From Snuella sedimenti (GTDB lineage: Bacteria > Bacteroidota > Bacteroidia > Flavobacteriales > Flavobacteriaceae): a stretch of DNA of 64,000 nucleotides. Position numbers and translations under genes: made by a program. The notes beneath the pieces are model-generated. The model did no database searches. It was not told the origin of the DNA and saw nothing but the letters and a program-made list of their open reading frames with translations. Below, in pieces: positions 45,931 through 55,337 of the stretch (positions are counted from its first letter, which is position 1; every line of letters starts with the position of its first letter). The stretch lies in assembly GCF_016428595.1 (NCBI RefSeq), contig NZ_JAELVQ010000008.1, positions 108,088 through 172,087 on the forward strand, given 5' to 3'.

Positions 45931-46575
45931 ATGATTTTCAATAAAGATACTGCCAAAAAAACTGCTGAAGTTTTACTACAAGTTAATGCTATAAAACTTA
46001 GCCCCAAAGATCCTTTTACCTGGGCATCGGGCTGGAAATCCCCAATTTATTGTGATAACCGCATTATTTTGTCTTTCCCTCCCATTCGCAATTACGTTCG
46101 CGAAGCCATGGGTAAACATATTGAAAAACAATTTGGGAAACCCGATGTCATTGCCGGCGTGGCTACTGGAGCCATTGGTATTGGCATGTTGGTTGCCGAA
46201 TACTTAGGCTTGCCTTTTATTTATGTTAGACCAGAAGCCAAAGGACACGGTCGTAAAAACCAAATTGAAGGTTTTGTAGAGAAAGGACAAAATGTAGTGG
46301 TTGTAGAAGACTTAATTAGCACAGGAAAAAGTAGCCTTAATGCCGTAAAAGCACTAAAAGAAGCTGGCGTAAATGTAAAAGGCATGGTAGCTATATTTAC
46401 CTATGGCTTTGATATTGCTACCGAAAACTTCAAAAAAGAAGACATTATTTTAAACACATTAAGTAATTACGAAAACTTGCTGGAACAGGCTTTGGAAACG
46501 AATTACATTTCGGAAAAAGAATTAAAAGCTTTATCTGAGTGGAATACCAACCCAAGTGAATGGGACATAAGTTAA
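45931..46575 (+). CDS. pyrE: Orotate phosphoribosyltransferase
   Basis: 214 residues. It converts orotate and PRPP to OMP in pyrimidine synthesis. The N-terminus FTWASGWKSPIYCDNR is the orotate-binding region and VVVVEDLISTGKSSLNA is the PRPP loop. The ATG lies 5 nt after the -7 box. A SRPBCC gene follows after 21 bp. Confidence 0.96.
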   Translation: MIFNKDTAKKTAEVLLQVNAIKLSPKDPFTWASGWKSPIYCDNRIILSFPPIRNYVREAMGKHIEKQFGKPDVIAGVATGAIGIGMLVAEYLGLPFIYVRPEAKGHGRKNQIEGFVEKGQNVVVVEDLISTGKSSLNAVKALKEAGVNVKGMVAIFTYGFDIATENFKKEDIILNTLSNYENLLEQALETNYISEKELKALSEWNTNPSEWDIS

Positions 46576-46596
46576 TGTTGTTTTACAAAATATATT

Positions 46597-46992
46597 ATGA
46601 ATTTAGAATCCCCAAAAGTAAACGTTGCAAAATCGCCACAAGAGGTTTTTGATTTTTTAACCGATGTTAAAAATTTTGAATCCTTAATGCCCGAAAACAT
46701 TAGTAAGTTTGAAATTATTGGTGAAGACACCTTTTTGTTTGCCTTAAAAGGGATGCCCGAAATTACACTCAAGAGAAAAGAAGTGATACCTCCCAATAAA
46801 ATTGTATTGGGTGCTGCAGGCGGTAAAATAGACTTTTCACTTACTGGAACCATTAATGAAATAGATTCCAAAACCAGTGAAGTGCAACTCAAATTCAATG
46901 GCGATTTTAACCCTATGATGGCCATGATGATAAAAGGTCCCATCACCAAGTTCATCGAAACACTGGCTACAGGTATTCCAAAAGTGATTTAA
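46597..46992 (+). CDS. SRPBCC (START-like) family protein
   Basis: 131 residues with a polyketide-cyclase/START-like fold pattern: VAKSPQEVFDFLTDVKNFES, LMPENISKFEIIGEDTFLFA, VQLKFNGDFNPMMAMMIKGP and FIETLATGIPKV. It probably binds a hydrophobic ligand. It follows pyrE directly, a common flavobacterial pairing in my memory, with no known link to pyrimidines. Its end overlaps the convergent birA stop. Confidence 0.85.
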   Translation: MNLESPKVNVAKSPQEVFDFLTDVKNFESLMPENISKFEIIGEDTFLFALKGMPEITLKRKEVIPPNKIVLGAAGGKIDFSLTGTINEIDSKTSEVQLKFNGDFNPMMAMMIKGPITKFIETLATGIPKVI

Positions 46993-47720
46993 TACATTAA
47001 TGTAATTTCCTTTAAGTCGAAGGCTTTTACAATATCATCTTCCAACAATACTTGAAGCATTCCAGAATCGGTAATATGCTTTATAAATCCAGAAAACATC
47101 AAGCCCTCAGCATTTTTAAACGTTGAGGGTTTATTTTTCCTAAAAAGATGTGCCTCGTATTCATTCTTCAACACTGTAAATTTTTTCTTTTTTAGTATTT
47201 TAAAATAATACTTTAAATGCTTTAAAATTTCATAAGACACTTCATCGAGATCATAGACAATCCCAGATATTTCTTTAAGGGATGACGCATTAGGCAAGGT
47301 ATCGAATGTCGTTTGATTTACATTTAATCCAATGCCGATGACAGATGCTGATAACACATTTTGTTTTATGACATTTTCAATTAAAATACCACAAATTTTC
47401 TTATTCCCTGACAAAATGTCGTTAGGCCATTTAACGCTTAACTTAGGAATAGAAAACGATTTAAGCGTTTTTATTAAAGCCAACGACGTTACAATACTTA
47501 TATAAAATGGATGCTCTAATTGCAGGCCCGTTAGGTCTTTAAACACACTAAAAGTAAGGTTTTTAGTTGCTTGCGACTCCCAAACGGTTCCCATTTGCCC
47601 TCTACCATTGGTTTGACTTTCGGCAATTACCACAGTAAAATCCACGACATTCTCTGTCACAATAAGCTGCCGCAAATAGCTATTGGTCGAGTCGATGGCA
47701 TTAAGTTTGATGATATGCAT
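46989..47720 (-). CDS. birA: Biotin--[acetyl-CoA-carboxylase] ligase
   Basis: 243 residues. It attaches biotin to carboxyl carrier proteins. TNGRGQMGTVWES is the biotinoyl-AMP loop, followed by LSVKWPNDILSGNKKICGIL and IGIGLNVNQ. There is no N-terminal helix-turn-helix, so it is a group I ligase without repressor function. It is convergent with the SRPBCC gene and divergent from rsfS. Confidence 0.95.
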   Translation of the reverse strand: MHIIKLNAIDSTNSYLRQLIVTENVVDFTVVIAESQTNGRGQMGTVWESQATKNLTFSVFKDLTGLQLEHPFYISIVTSLALIKTLKSFSIPKLSVKWPNDILSGNKKICGILIENVIKQNVLSASVIGIGLNVNQTTFDTLPNASSLKEISGIVYDLDEVSYEILKHLKYYFKILKKKKFTVLKNEYEAHLFRKNKPSTFKNAEGLMFSGFIKHITDSGMLQVLLEDDIVKAFDLKEITLMY

Positions 47721-47785
47721 ATGGTGTTATTGTAACAGTATAAAATCTTATGATTATTTTAAAGTATAAAGAACTAAAAAAATAA

Positions 47786-47793
47786 TAACTTTG
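47786..47793 (+). promoter_or_regulatory. rsfS-ftsH -7 box TAACTTTG
   Basis: An exact TAnnTTTG match 19 nt before the rsfS ATG. Confidence 0.55.
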
Positions 47794-47812
47794 CATAAAT
47801 TAAAAAAACTTA

Positions 47813-48184
47813 ATGGCGAAAGAAAATACAAACGCAGATTCACTAATATCTGTAATTATTAGTGGCATTGAAGATATAAAAGGTAAAGAAATAAACATAT
47901 TAGATTTAAGAAGCATTGACAATACAGTTTGTGACTATTTCATTATTTGTGAAGGAACTTCTAATACGCAAGTAAGCGCCATTGTTAATTCAATTCAAAA
48001 AAAGGTAAGCAAAGAACTTAAGGACAACCCGTGGCATACCGAAGGCATGGAAAATGCCGAATGGGTATTAATAGACTACGTGAATGTTGTTGTACATGTG
48101 TTCCAAAAACATGTTAGGGAATATTACGATATTGAAAGTCTTTGGGGTGATGCAAAAACCACAACAATAGAAACCAGTTACTAA
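47813..48184 (+). CDS. rsfS: Ribosome silencing factor
   Basis: 123 residues, RsfS/Iojap family: LISVIISGIEDIKGKEINIL, DNTVCDYFIICEGTSNTQVS, AEWVLIDYVNVVVHVFQKHV and REYYDIESLWGDA. It binds ribosomal protein L14 and blocks subunit joining in starvation. It is 6 bp before ftsH, an arrangement conserved in Bacteroidota. Confidence 0.96.
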   Translation: MAKENTNADSLISVIISGIEDIKGKEINILDLRSIDNTVCDYFIICEGTSNTQVSAIVNSIQKKVSKELKDNPWHTEGMENAEWVLIDYVNVVVHVFQKHVREYYDIESLWGDAKTTTIETSY

Positions 48185-48190
48185 AAACAC

Positions 48191-50116
48191 ATGGCAAACG
48201 ACAAAAAGAACATAAAAGACAAGAAACCTAAATTTAGTCCATACTGGATTTACGGTATACTCATTGCTTTTTTCTTAGGAATTCAATTATTTGGGGGTGG
48301 CAGCTATCAAGATGCCAATACCATATCCCCTTCAGAATTTTTAAGATATGCTGAAGACGGTGATGTAGAAAAAGTTATTGTGATAAACAGGCATTTAGCG
48401 AAGGTATATCTTACCAGTGAAGCCCAAGAAAAGGAAATTCATAAAAAATCGAAACCAACAAGCTTTATTCCTACGGCTACAAGGTTACCAAATTACACTT
48501 TCGAAATAGGAGATCTTCAAAATTTTGAAAATGATCTTGATGCTATAGGCAAAGAAGATCTACTTAGCTTTGACAGGGAAGAAAGTACGTTAAGCGATTT
48601 TTTAATTGGTTTATTACCTTTTATACTCCTAATTGGTGTTTGGATTTTCATTATGCGCCGTATGTCTGGTGGAGCCGGTGGAGGTGCTGGAGGGCAAATA
48701 TTCAATATTGGAAAATCGAAAGCAAAATTATTTGATCAAAATACTGAAGTTAAAACTACGTTTAAGGATGTAGCTGGACTTGAAGGCGCTAAAGAAGAAG
48801 TACAAGAGATTGTAGACTTTCTTAAATTCCCTGAAAAATACACCACACTTGGAGGTAAAATACCTAAAGGCGCCTTGTTGGTAGGTCCTCCAGGAACGGG
48901 GAAAACCTTGCTTGCCAGAGCTGTTGCCGGCGAAGCTAAAGTTCCCTTCTTCTCCTTATCAGGTTCCGATTTTGTGGAAATGTTTGTCGGCGTTGGTGCC
49001 TCAAGGGTTCGCGATTTATTTAAACAAGCCAAAGAAAAGTCACCTTCCATTATTTTCATAGACGAAATTGATGCCATTGGACGAGCGAGAGGAAAGAATG
49101 CCATGTCTGGAAGTAACGACGAACGTGAAAACACCTTAAACCAGTTATTAACCGAAATGGATGGTTTTGGCACCAATGCCAATGTTATTGTTCTTGCTGC
49201 AACCAACAGAGCTGATATATTGGACAAAGCACTTATGCGTGCCGGTCGTTTTGACAGACAGATTTATGTTGACTTACCGGATATTAGAGAACGTAAGGAA
49301 ATATTTGAAGTGCATTTAAGACCCCTTAAAAAGTCTAAGGATCTAGACACCGACTTCTTATCGAAACAAACCCCTGGTTTTTCGGGAGCAGATATTGCTA
49401 ATGTTTGTAATGAAGCAGCCCTAATTGCCGCTAGAAACGGTAAAAAAGAGGTAGACAAACAAGACTTCTTAGACGCTGTAGATAGAATTATTGGAGGGCT
49501 TGAAAAGAAAAATAAAATAATAACCCCTAGCGAGAAAAAAGCAGTTGCTTATCATGAAGCTGGACATGCCACAATTAGTTGGATGTTAGAACATGCAGCG
49601 CCGCTAGTAAAAGTAACTATCGTGCCTCGTGGTCGCTCTTTAGGTGCCGCTTGGTACCTGCCTGAAGAACGCCTTATTGTGCGTCCGGAACAAATGCTTG
49701 ACGAAATGTGTGCCGCCCTTGGTGGTCGTGCTGCCGAAAAAGTTATTTTCGACAAGATATCTACCGGTGCCCTAAGTGACTTAGAAAAAGTCACAAAACA
49801 AGCACGTGCTATGGTTACCATATATGGATTGAGCGATAAAATTGGAAACCTAACCTATTACGACTCCGGACAAAGTGAATATGGCTTTACTAAACCTTAT
49901 AGTGAGCAGACAGCCGAGTTAATAGACAAGGAAATCTCTAATATTATTGAGACGCAATATAAAAGGGCTATAAAACTACTGGAAGAAAACAAAGATAAGC
50001 TCACCGAACTTGCAGAAGAACTTCTTGAAAAAGAAGTTATCTTCAAGGATAATCTGGAACGGATATTTGGGAAGCGCGCTTTCGAAAAAGAAGAAAGAGA
50101 ATCCCTAGATAAATAG
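48191..50116 (+). CDS. ftsH: ATP-dependent zinc metalloprotease FtsH
   Basis: 641 residues. Two membrane helices (about 18-36 and 137-155) flank a periplasmic domain; then the AAA+ domain with GPPGTGKT (232-239), FIDEIDAIG and the SRH, and the zinc protease motif HEAGH at about residue 455. It degrades membrane and regulatory proteins at the inner membrane. A terminator follows. Confidence 0.97.
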   Translation: MANDKKNIKDKKPKFSPYWIYGILIAFFLGIQLFGGGSYQDANTISPSEFLRYAEDGDVEKVIVINRHLAKVYLTSEAQEKEIHKKSKPTSFIPTATRLPNYTFEIGDLQNFENDLDAIGKEDLLSFDREESTLSDFLIGLLPFILLIGVWIFIMRRMSGGAGGGAGGQIFNIGKSKAKLFDQNTEVKTTFKDVAGLEGAKEEVQEIVDFLKFPEKYTTLGGKIPKGALLVGPPGTGKTLLARAVAGEAKVPFFSLSGSDFVEMFVGVGASRVRDLFKQAKEKSPSIIFIDEIDAIGRARGKNAMSGSNDERENTLNQLLTEMDGFGTNANVIVLAATNRADILDKALMRAGRFDRQIYVDLPDIRERKEIFEVHLRPLKKSKDLDTDFLSKQTPGFSGADIANVCNEAALIAARNGKKEVDKQDFLDAVDRIIGGLEKKNKIITPSEKKAVAYHEAGHATISWMLEHAAPLVKVTIVPRGRSLGAAWYLPEERLIVRPEQMLDEMCAALGGRAAEKVIFDKISTGALSDLEKVTKQARAMVTIYGLSDKIGNLTYYDSGQSEYGFTKPYSEQTAELIDKEISNIIETQYKRAIKLLEENKDKLTELAEELLEKEVIFKDNLERIFGKRAFEKEERESLDK

Positions 50117-50145
50117 ATTTTAATATATTTGCCTAGCTTTTAGTA

Positions 50146-50185
50146 AAAATCTTAAATTAACCACTTGGTTAGTTTAAGATTTTTT
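50146..50185 (+). terminator. Terminator after ftsH
   Basis: A 17-bp stem (50146-50162 with 50167-50183, one T-G pair) around an ACTT loop, followed by a T-run. Confidence 0.8.
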
Positions 50186-50192
50186 ATATTTG
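50185..50192 (+). promoter_or_regulatory. TATATTTG -7 box of the LUD-cdsA-psd operon
   Basis: An exact TAnnTTTG match 40 nt before the LUD-protein start, directly after the ftsH terminator. A second match lies at 50124-50131, upstream of the hairpin. Confidence 0.5.
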
Positions 50193-50232
50193 ATAAACGC
50201 CAATGGGAATTGAGTTAATAGCAGCTAATTAA

Positions 50233-50841
50233 ATGAGTCTTTTCAGAAAAATTTTCGGTTCAAAAGCTGAGCGCTCAGAAGAAGAACTAAAGTCCGATGA
50301 TAGGGGCAAATACATGCCAGAAATAAAACTACCTATAGATGAAAGGTTTACCATAAACTTTAAAGCTAATGGCGGTAAATTTTTGTATTGTGAAAATTTA
50401 GACGAAATCTTTCAAAACTTACAAAACATACTTAACGAAAATAGCTGGGAAGAAAAGGAAGCCTTATTAATTGACAGTAACTTAAAAGACAAATTTAAAA
50501 ACGCGCACTTACAAATAACCAAAAAGGCAAGTGAGGCTGTCTTTTTTTTAACAACCTGTGAAAATCTAATTGCCAACGACGGATCCTTATTAATTTCCTC
50601 AAATCAGATTTTTGAAAAAAAACTTACCGAACTCCCCGTAAATTTTGTAGTATTTGCTACTACCAGCCAAATTGTCGAAAACATTGGAGAAGGCTTACGT
50701 GGTATTAAATCTAAAAACAAAGAAAAGATACCCACAAATATTACAACAATAAAGCATTTTAAATCGAAAGACGAAAAAGACTTTCTCAGTTATGGAAGCA
50801 GTGCTAAAAACCTTTATCTGCTACTTTTAGAAGACCTATAG
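50233..50841 (+). CDS. LUD-domain (LutC-like) protein
   Basis: 202 residues with an LUD domain: EALLIDSNLKD, AVFFLTTCENLIANDGSLLI (the usual LUD 'G-T-I/L' strand), LPVNFVVFATTSQIVENIGE. LUD proteins include lactate utilisation subunits, but here the gene stands before cdsA and psd without lut partners, so its role is unknown. Its stop lies one base before cdsA. Confidence 0.82.
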   Translation: MSLFRKIFGSKAERSEEELKSDDRGKYMPEIKLPIDERFTINFKANGGKFLYCENLDEIFQNLQNILNENSWEEKEALLIDSNLKDKFKNAHLQITKKASEAVFFLTTCENLIANDGSLLISSNQIFEKKLTELPVNFVVFATTSQIVENIGEGLRGIKSKNKEKIPTNITTIKHFKSKDEKDFLSYGSSAKNLYLLLLEDL

Positions 50842-50842
50842 A

Positions 50843-51664
50843 ATGAAAGAAATTCTTATACGATCTATTTCAGGACTATTATATGTTTTGTTATTAATAC
50901 TGTCGCTTAATTACGAACAAGCCTTAATTGCCCTTTTTTTTGTTTTCGGACTGATTTGCATCGCCGAATTCAAAAAACTTATCCAATTAAAAAGTCTTTT
51001 TCCCTATATAATATTCATAATTCTTTATGCTGTATTTGGATATTGGCAATTGGTGTTAAATACGGCCAATGGGTTAGATGAAGCCACTCAAATACTTATG
51101 GTACTGACTATTTTTGTTCAGCTTTTCTTGATAAAAGACCTGTTTTCAGAAAAAACCATTCCACTATTCAGTTCAAAACGTTTTTTACTAACAACTTTTT
51201 ATCTGTCAAGTGCTTTTGTATTTTTAATATTAATTGCAAACTACCCTAATACTTACAATCCTAATATATTACTGGGATCTTTCGTTTTAGTTTGGGTTAA
51301 TGACTCTTTTGCCTATTTAGTTGGTAAAAACTTTGGTAAGCAAAAACTTTTTGCAAAGATCTCTCCTAAAAAAACCGTTGAAGGCTTTTTGGGAGGCTTG
51401 TTTTTTTCCTGTATTGCAAGCTATTTTATTAGTACCTTTACGGAGACTTTAAGCTTTACTTCCTGGCTTGTTTTAAGTATTATTATTAGTGTATTTGGAA
51501 CCTTGGGCGATTTAATAGAATCGAAGTTTAAAAGACAAGCAAATGTAAAAGATAGCGGTGTAATAATGCCTGGCCATGGCGGATTACTGGATCGTTTGGA
51601 TAGCATTATCTTTGCAGCACCTTTTATATATTTATTTTTAAGAATACTACAATATGTTTCATAA
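50843..51664 (+). CDS. cdsA: Phosphatidate cytidylyltransferase
   Basis: 273 residues, an integral membrane enzyme making CDP-diacylglycerol. About eight helices are seen, plus the signature near the C-terminus: VWVNDSFAYLVGKNFGK, KISPKKTVEGFLGGL, GTLGDLIESKFKR, DSGVIMPGHGGLLDRLDS. It overlaps psd by 11 nt. Confidence 0.96.
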   Translation: MKEILIRSISGLLYVLLLILSLNYEQALIALFFVFGLICIAEFKKLIQLKSLFPYIIFIILYAVFGYWQLVLNTANGLDEATQILMVLTIFVQLFLIKDLFSEKTIPLFSSKRFLLTTFYLSSAFVFLILIANYPNTYNPNILLGSFVLVWVNDSFAYLVGKNFGKQKLFAKISPKKTVEGFLGGLFFSCIASYFISTFTETLSFTSWLVLSIIISVFGTLGDLIESKFKRQANVKDSGVIMPGHGGLLDRLDSIIFAAPFIYLFLRILQYVS

Positions 51665-52310
51665 AGAAGGCCATAAGATTATATTAATTACTTTCATTTT
51701 TGTTATAGCGTCCTTTTTATTGGTCGATAGTTTTATTTCCATAAAATGGCTCCAAACAACAATAATGATCGCATTATTGGTTTTTCTTGTTCTTATCCTT
51801 CAGTTTTTTAGAAATCCCAAGCGTAAAACCGCAATAAACAACCGACAAGTAATGGCACCGGTAGACGGCAAAGTTGTTGTTATTGAAGAAGTTTTTGAAT
51901 CAGAATTTTTTAATGAAAAGCGCCTTCAAATAAGCGTTTTTATGTCACCTATAAATGTTCATGTAACACGTTATCCCATTGGAGGCAACGTAATATTCAG
52001 TAAATACCATCCTGGCAAATATCTTGTTGCCTGGCACCCCAAAGCAAGTGAAGAAAACGAGCGGACAACTGTTGTTGTAGAAAACGAAACCTATGGAAAA
52101 GTACTATACCGACAAATTGCAGGCGCACTTGCCAAACGTATAGTAAACTATGCAAAAGTGGACGACAAAGTTATTCAAGGAACTGATTCTGGTTTTATAA
52201 AATTTGGATCGAGAGTTGATTTATTTTTACCTTTGGATACGAATGTAAAAGTTCAGCTTAACCAAAAAGTTCGTGGTGGAGAGAGTATTATTGCAGAGAC
52301 CAATGAGTGA
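51654..52310 (+). CDS. psd: Phosphatidylserine decarboxylase family protein
   Basis: 218 residues, the short PSD type with one or two N-terminal membrane helices. It shows APVDGKVVVIEEV, VFMSPINVHVTRYPIGG, and FIKFGSRVDLFLP, whose Gly-Ser is the autocatalytic cleavage site giving the pyruvoyl cofactor. With cdsA it makes phosphatidylethanolamine, the main flavobacterial phospholipid. It overlaps the ACBP gene by 8 nt. Confidence 0.94.
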   Translation: MFHKEGHKIILITFIFVIASFLLVDSFISIKWLQTTIMIALLVFLVLILQFFRNPKRKTAINNRQVMAPVDGKVVVIEEVFESEFFNEKRLQISVFMSPINVHVTRYPIGGNVIFSKYHPGKYLVAWHPKASEENERTTVVVENETYGKVLYRQIAGALAKRIVNYAKVDDKVIQGTDSGFIKFGSRVDLFLPLDTNVKVQLNQKVRGGESIIAETNE

Positions 52311-52569
52311 TACAGACCTAGATATTAAATTTCAGGAAGCCGTAGCCAGAGTAAATGCCCACAAGGATCCTTTTCCGGCCGATACCCTTCTAAAACTGTA
52401 CGCCTATTACAAAAAGGCCACTAACGACTACGGTAAACCCCGTAGCAAAAAGAAAATCATTAATGCTTTTAAAACCAATGCTTTATTTCAAGTAAAAGAC
52501 ATTAGCGAAGACGAAGCTAAGCGTACCTACATTGAGCTAGTTAACAACTACTTTTTATATAGAAAGTAA
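52303..52569 (+). CDS. Acyl-CoA-binding protein
   Basis: 88 residues from the ATG at 52303 (MSDTDLDIKFQEAVARVNAH); the frame opens ten codons earlier inside psd. ACBP family: LKLYAYYKKATNDYGKPRSK is the conserved ligand-binding helix region, where usual ACBPs have YxxYKQAT. It binds long-chain acyl-CoA. Coupling with psd suggests a lipid-supply role. Confidence 0.9.
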   Translation: MSDTDLDIKFQEAVARVNAHKDPFPADTLLKLYAYYKKATNDYGKPRSKKKIINAFKTNALFQVKDISEDEAKRTYIELVNNYFLYRK

Positions 52570-52654
52570 CATTCCTTCTTCTCTATATTTATTTTATAAG
52601 ATTTTATTTTATAGTTTAGCTACTCATCAAACCACAAAATAAATCTTACAACTT

Positions 52655-54253
52655 ATGAAGCTTTTAAAATACTTAGTATACAGTGCATGTTTGCTAGGTT
52701 ACACTTTATTAAACGCACAATCCAGTGATCTTAAAATTATTCCACAACCACTACAGCTAGAAACAACAAATGGGTATTTTATAATCCAAAAAGACCATAC
52801 ACTCGCTTTAGATCCTAATTTTATAGAAGCAGAACCAGAAGCACAATTATTAAAACAGCTAATAAAGAAAGAAACCGATATTGAAGTTTCTATTAGCAAA
52901 GCAAAAACCAATGCAACTAACGGCATCACTATTAGCCGAAATCGCAACATAAGAAACAGCGAAGGTTATAAACTGGAAATAAACAACGAAGGCATTCATT
53001 TACAAGCCTCCAATAGGGCAGGCATATTTTACGGCATACAAACCTTAGCCCAACTTTTCCCTGTTGCGATAGAAAACAAACCCAATAACCACTTACCCTT
53101 TCTATCCATTGTTGACAGTCCAAGGTTCGAATACCGTGCACTAATGCTTGATCCTGCCCGTCATTTTTTACCCGTAGAAGCTATAAAAAAGTATATTGAT
53201 GCCATGGCTTCATACAAGTTCAATTACTTACACCTACACCTTACCGACGATCATGGTTGGCGCATAGAAATAAAAAAGTATCCTTTATTAACAAAAATAG
53301 GTTCCGTTAGAAAAGAGACCAATGGCAACGGCATACCCCGCGGAGGTTTTTACACCCAGAATGATTTAAAGGCCATAGTTACCTACGCCAAATCCAAACA
53401 TGTAGAAATTATTCCAGAAATAGACATGCCAGGACATGGCATGTCCATTCTTTCAGCATATCCGGATTTAGCATGTTTTCCTCGCAAGTTTGAAGTAAGC
53501 ACAATACCTGGGGTCTCAAAAGAATTACTATGCGCGGGCAAACCCGAAGTTTACCAATTCTATGAAGATGTTATTAGTGAAGTTGCCAATATCTTTCCAA
53601 ATTCAAAACTACATTTAGGAGGTGATGAAGCACCATTAGATCGCTGGAGAGAATGTTCGCATTGCCAACTTACCATGCAAAAAAACGACTTAAACAATGA
53701 AGAAAAATTAATGGCGCATTTTTTTAGCCAAATAAACGAAATACTCGTTAAGTTTAACAAAGCCCCGCTTCTTTGGTATGAAAGTGATGTAGAAAGTTAC
53801 CCAAAAAACAGCACTGTATTTTTATGGCGTAATGAAGATCCCGATATTAAAACGCAAGAGATTAAGTCCAAGGGATTACAAATGATTAATTCTTATGGTC
53901 GCAATACTTACTTTGATTATCCACAATCTAAAGGCGATATACCAAACGTAAAATGGATGTCTGTATTAAACTTAAAAAAGGCTTACGAATTTGATCCGGT
54001 TCGCGGACTCGCAGAAAATGACAATCAATTTATTAAAGGGGTGCAAGGCTGTGTTTGGGGGGAATATGTACCCAATATCGAACGCGCTTTTTACATGACC
54101 TACCCTAGAGCATTGGCCCTTTCCGAAAAAGCTTGGTCTACAAAATCGAATTGGTCTTGGGAACGTTTTAAAAAGAAATTGGACAAACACCTTATTAAAC
54201 TATTAAGTAAAGGGGTTAAATTTAGACCTCCGGTAGAATTATATACTGAATAA
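52655..54253 (+). CDS. Beta-N-acetylhexosaminidase, GH20
   Basis: 532 residues with a signal peptide (cleaved near LLNAQ), an N-terminal GH20b domain, and the GH20 barrel: YRALMLDPARHFLPVEAIKK, HLHLTDDHGWRIEIKKYP, EIIPEIDMPGHG, the catalytic Asp-Glu pair in LHLGGDEAP, and LLWYESDVE. It releases terminal GlcNAc or GalNAc in the periplasm or at the surface. It stands alone, so peptidoglycan, chitin or host glycans are all possible sources. Confidence 0.94.
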   Translation: MKLLKYLVYSACLLGYTLLNAQSSDLKIIPQPLQLETTNGYFIIQKDHTLALDPNFIEAEPEAQLLKQLIKKETDIEVSISKAKTNATNGITISRNRNIRNSEGYKLEINNEGIHLQASNRAGIFYGIQTLAQLFPVAIENKPNNHLPFLSIVDSPRFEYRALMLDPARHFLPVEAIKKYIDAMASYKFNYLHLHLTDDHGWRIEIKKYPLLTKIGSVRKETNGNGIPRGGFYTQNDLKAIVTYAKSKHVEIIPEIDMPGHGMSILSAYPDLACFPRKFEVSTIPGVSKELLCAGKPEVYQFYEDVISEVANIFPNSKLHLGGDEAPLDRWRECSHCQLTMQKNDLNNEEKLMAHFFSQINEILVKFNKAPLLWYESDVESYPKNSTVFLWRNEDPDIKTQEIKSKGLQMINSYGRNTYFDYPQSKGDIPNVKWMSVLNLKKAYEFDPVRGLAENDNQFIKGVQGCVWGEYVPNIERAFYMTYPRALALSEKAWSTKSNWSWERFKKKLDKHLIKLLSKGVKFRPPVELYTE

Positions 54254-54257
54254 ACCT

Positions 54258-54977
54258 TTACTTAGCTAATTCGGCATAATCAAAAAATTCAGCTTCAAAA
54301 AGTGTTTGGAAATGCTTTAAGAGCCTTTGCTTCACTTCGTGTACTGGAACTTCCTTTACACCGAGCTCTACATTTAACGAGGTTACCGCTTTCCCTCTAA
54401 TACCACACGGTATAATGTTATCGAAGTACCCTAAATCGGCATTTACGTTAAGCGCAAAACCATGCATTGTAACCCAACGACTGGCACGTACACCCATAGC
54501 ACAGATTTTACGTGCAAATGGTGTACCTACATCCAACCATACGCCCGTCTCACCATCACTTCTTTCTGCTTTTAGCCCATAATCCAACAAGGTTAAAATG
54601 ATCATCTCCTCTAAAAAACGCAAGTACTTGTGGATGTCTGTAAAAAAATTTTCTAAATCCAATATAGGATACCCAACAACTTGACCTGGGCCATGATAAG
54701 TAATGTCACCTCCACGGTTAATCTTATAGAATGTAGCTCCTTTTTCGGTGAGCTGTGTTTCGTTTAAAAGCAAATTGGAAAAATCGCCACTCTTACCCAA
54801 AGTGTAAACATGCGGATGCTCTACAAATAAAAAATAATTGTTGGTCTTTAAGCAGGCCTCTTCTCGTCTGTTCTTAATTTTGGTATCAACAATTCCCTTA
54901 AACAAAGTTTCCTGATAATCCCAAGTCTCCTTATAGTCTTTGAGCCCTAAATCTTGCAGTGCTATTTGCTTATTCAT
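54258..54977 (-). CDS. lipB: Octanoyltransferase
   Basis: 239 residues. It transfers octanoate from ACP to lipoyl domains. RGGDITYHGPGQVVGYPI, the KICAMGVRASRWVTMHGFAL block and the catalytic Cys in IIPCGIRGKAVTSL are all seen. The start is placed at 54977 (MNKQIALQD), because the ATG three codons upstream lies inside the TAATTTTG -7 box (54991-54984). The mRNA would thus be nearly leaderless. Confidence 0.95.
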   Translation of the reverse strand: MNKQIALQDLGLKDYKETWDYQETLFKGIVDTKIKNRREEACLKTNNYFLFVEHPHVYTLGKSGDFSNLLLNETQLTEKGATFYKINRGGDITYHGPGQVVGYPILDLENFFTDIHKYLRFLEEMIILTLLDYGLKAERSDGETGVWLDVGTPFARKICAMGVRASRWVTMHGFALNVNADLGYFDNIIPCGIRGKAVTSLNVELGVKEVPVHEVKQRLLKHFQTLFEAEFFDYAELAK

Positions 54978-54983
54978 AGACTG

Positions 54984-54991
54984 CAAAATTA
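54984..54991 (-). promoter_or_regulatory. lipB -7 box TAATTTTG
   Basis: An exact match on the minus strand, ending 6 nt before the chosen start codon. It decides between two in-frame ATGs. Confidence 0.55.
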
Positions 54992-55007
54992 CGACTTTTT
55001 TTAAAGC

Positions 55008-55166
55008 CTACCTATTGGGGTTGTTGAGAATAACCAGTGCTGCAATAACCCCTGGCACCCAACCACAGAGCCATAACAAAAAAACAATAAATATAGAACC
55101 ACAGCCCTTATCGATAACAGCCAGTGGCGGACAAATAATGGATAATAAAACTCTCCAAAAACTCAT
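55008..55166 (-). CDS. YqaE/Pmp3 family small membrane protein
   Basis: 52 residues: two membrane helices with the Pmp3 signature ICPPLAVIDKGCGSIFIVF, LLWLCGWVPGVIAALVIL. Too short for usual ORF thresholds. The family modulates membrane potential under salt or cold stress in other organisms. It lies upstream of lipB on the same strand, separated by 30 bp that contain the lipB promoter. Confidence 0.9.
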   Translation of the reverse strand: MSFWRVLLSIICPPLAVIDKGCGSIFIVFLLWLCGWVPGVIAALVILNNPNR

Positions 55167-55337
55167 AATACGATTTTTTACAACACTATAAAACAGTGTG
55201 TTTAATGATTGATGTAGCTATTTGACGTTTAATCGCAACTTTCGTTACAAAGATAATCTGCAATATTAGACACTATCATTTTTTAACCAAACTACACTGA
55301 ATCGCAATGACATTTCACGCCCGAACAGTACAGGCAT

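Noticed and set aside
48736..49227. 163-codon minus-strand ORF
   Set aside because: Shadow of the conserved FtsH AAA+ domain.
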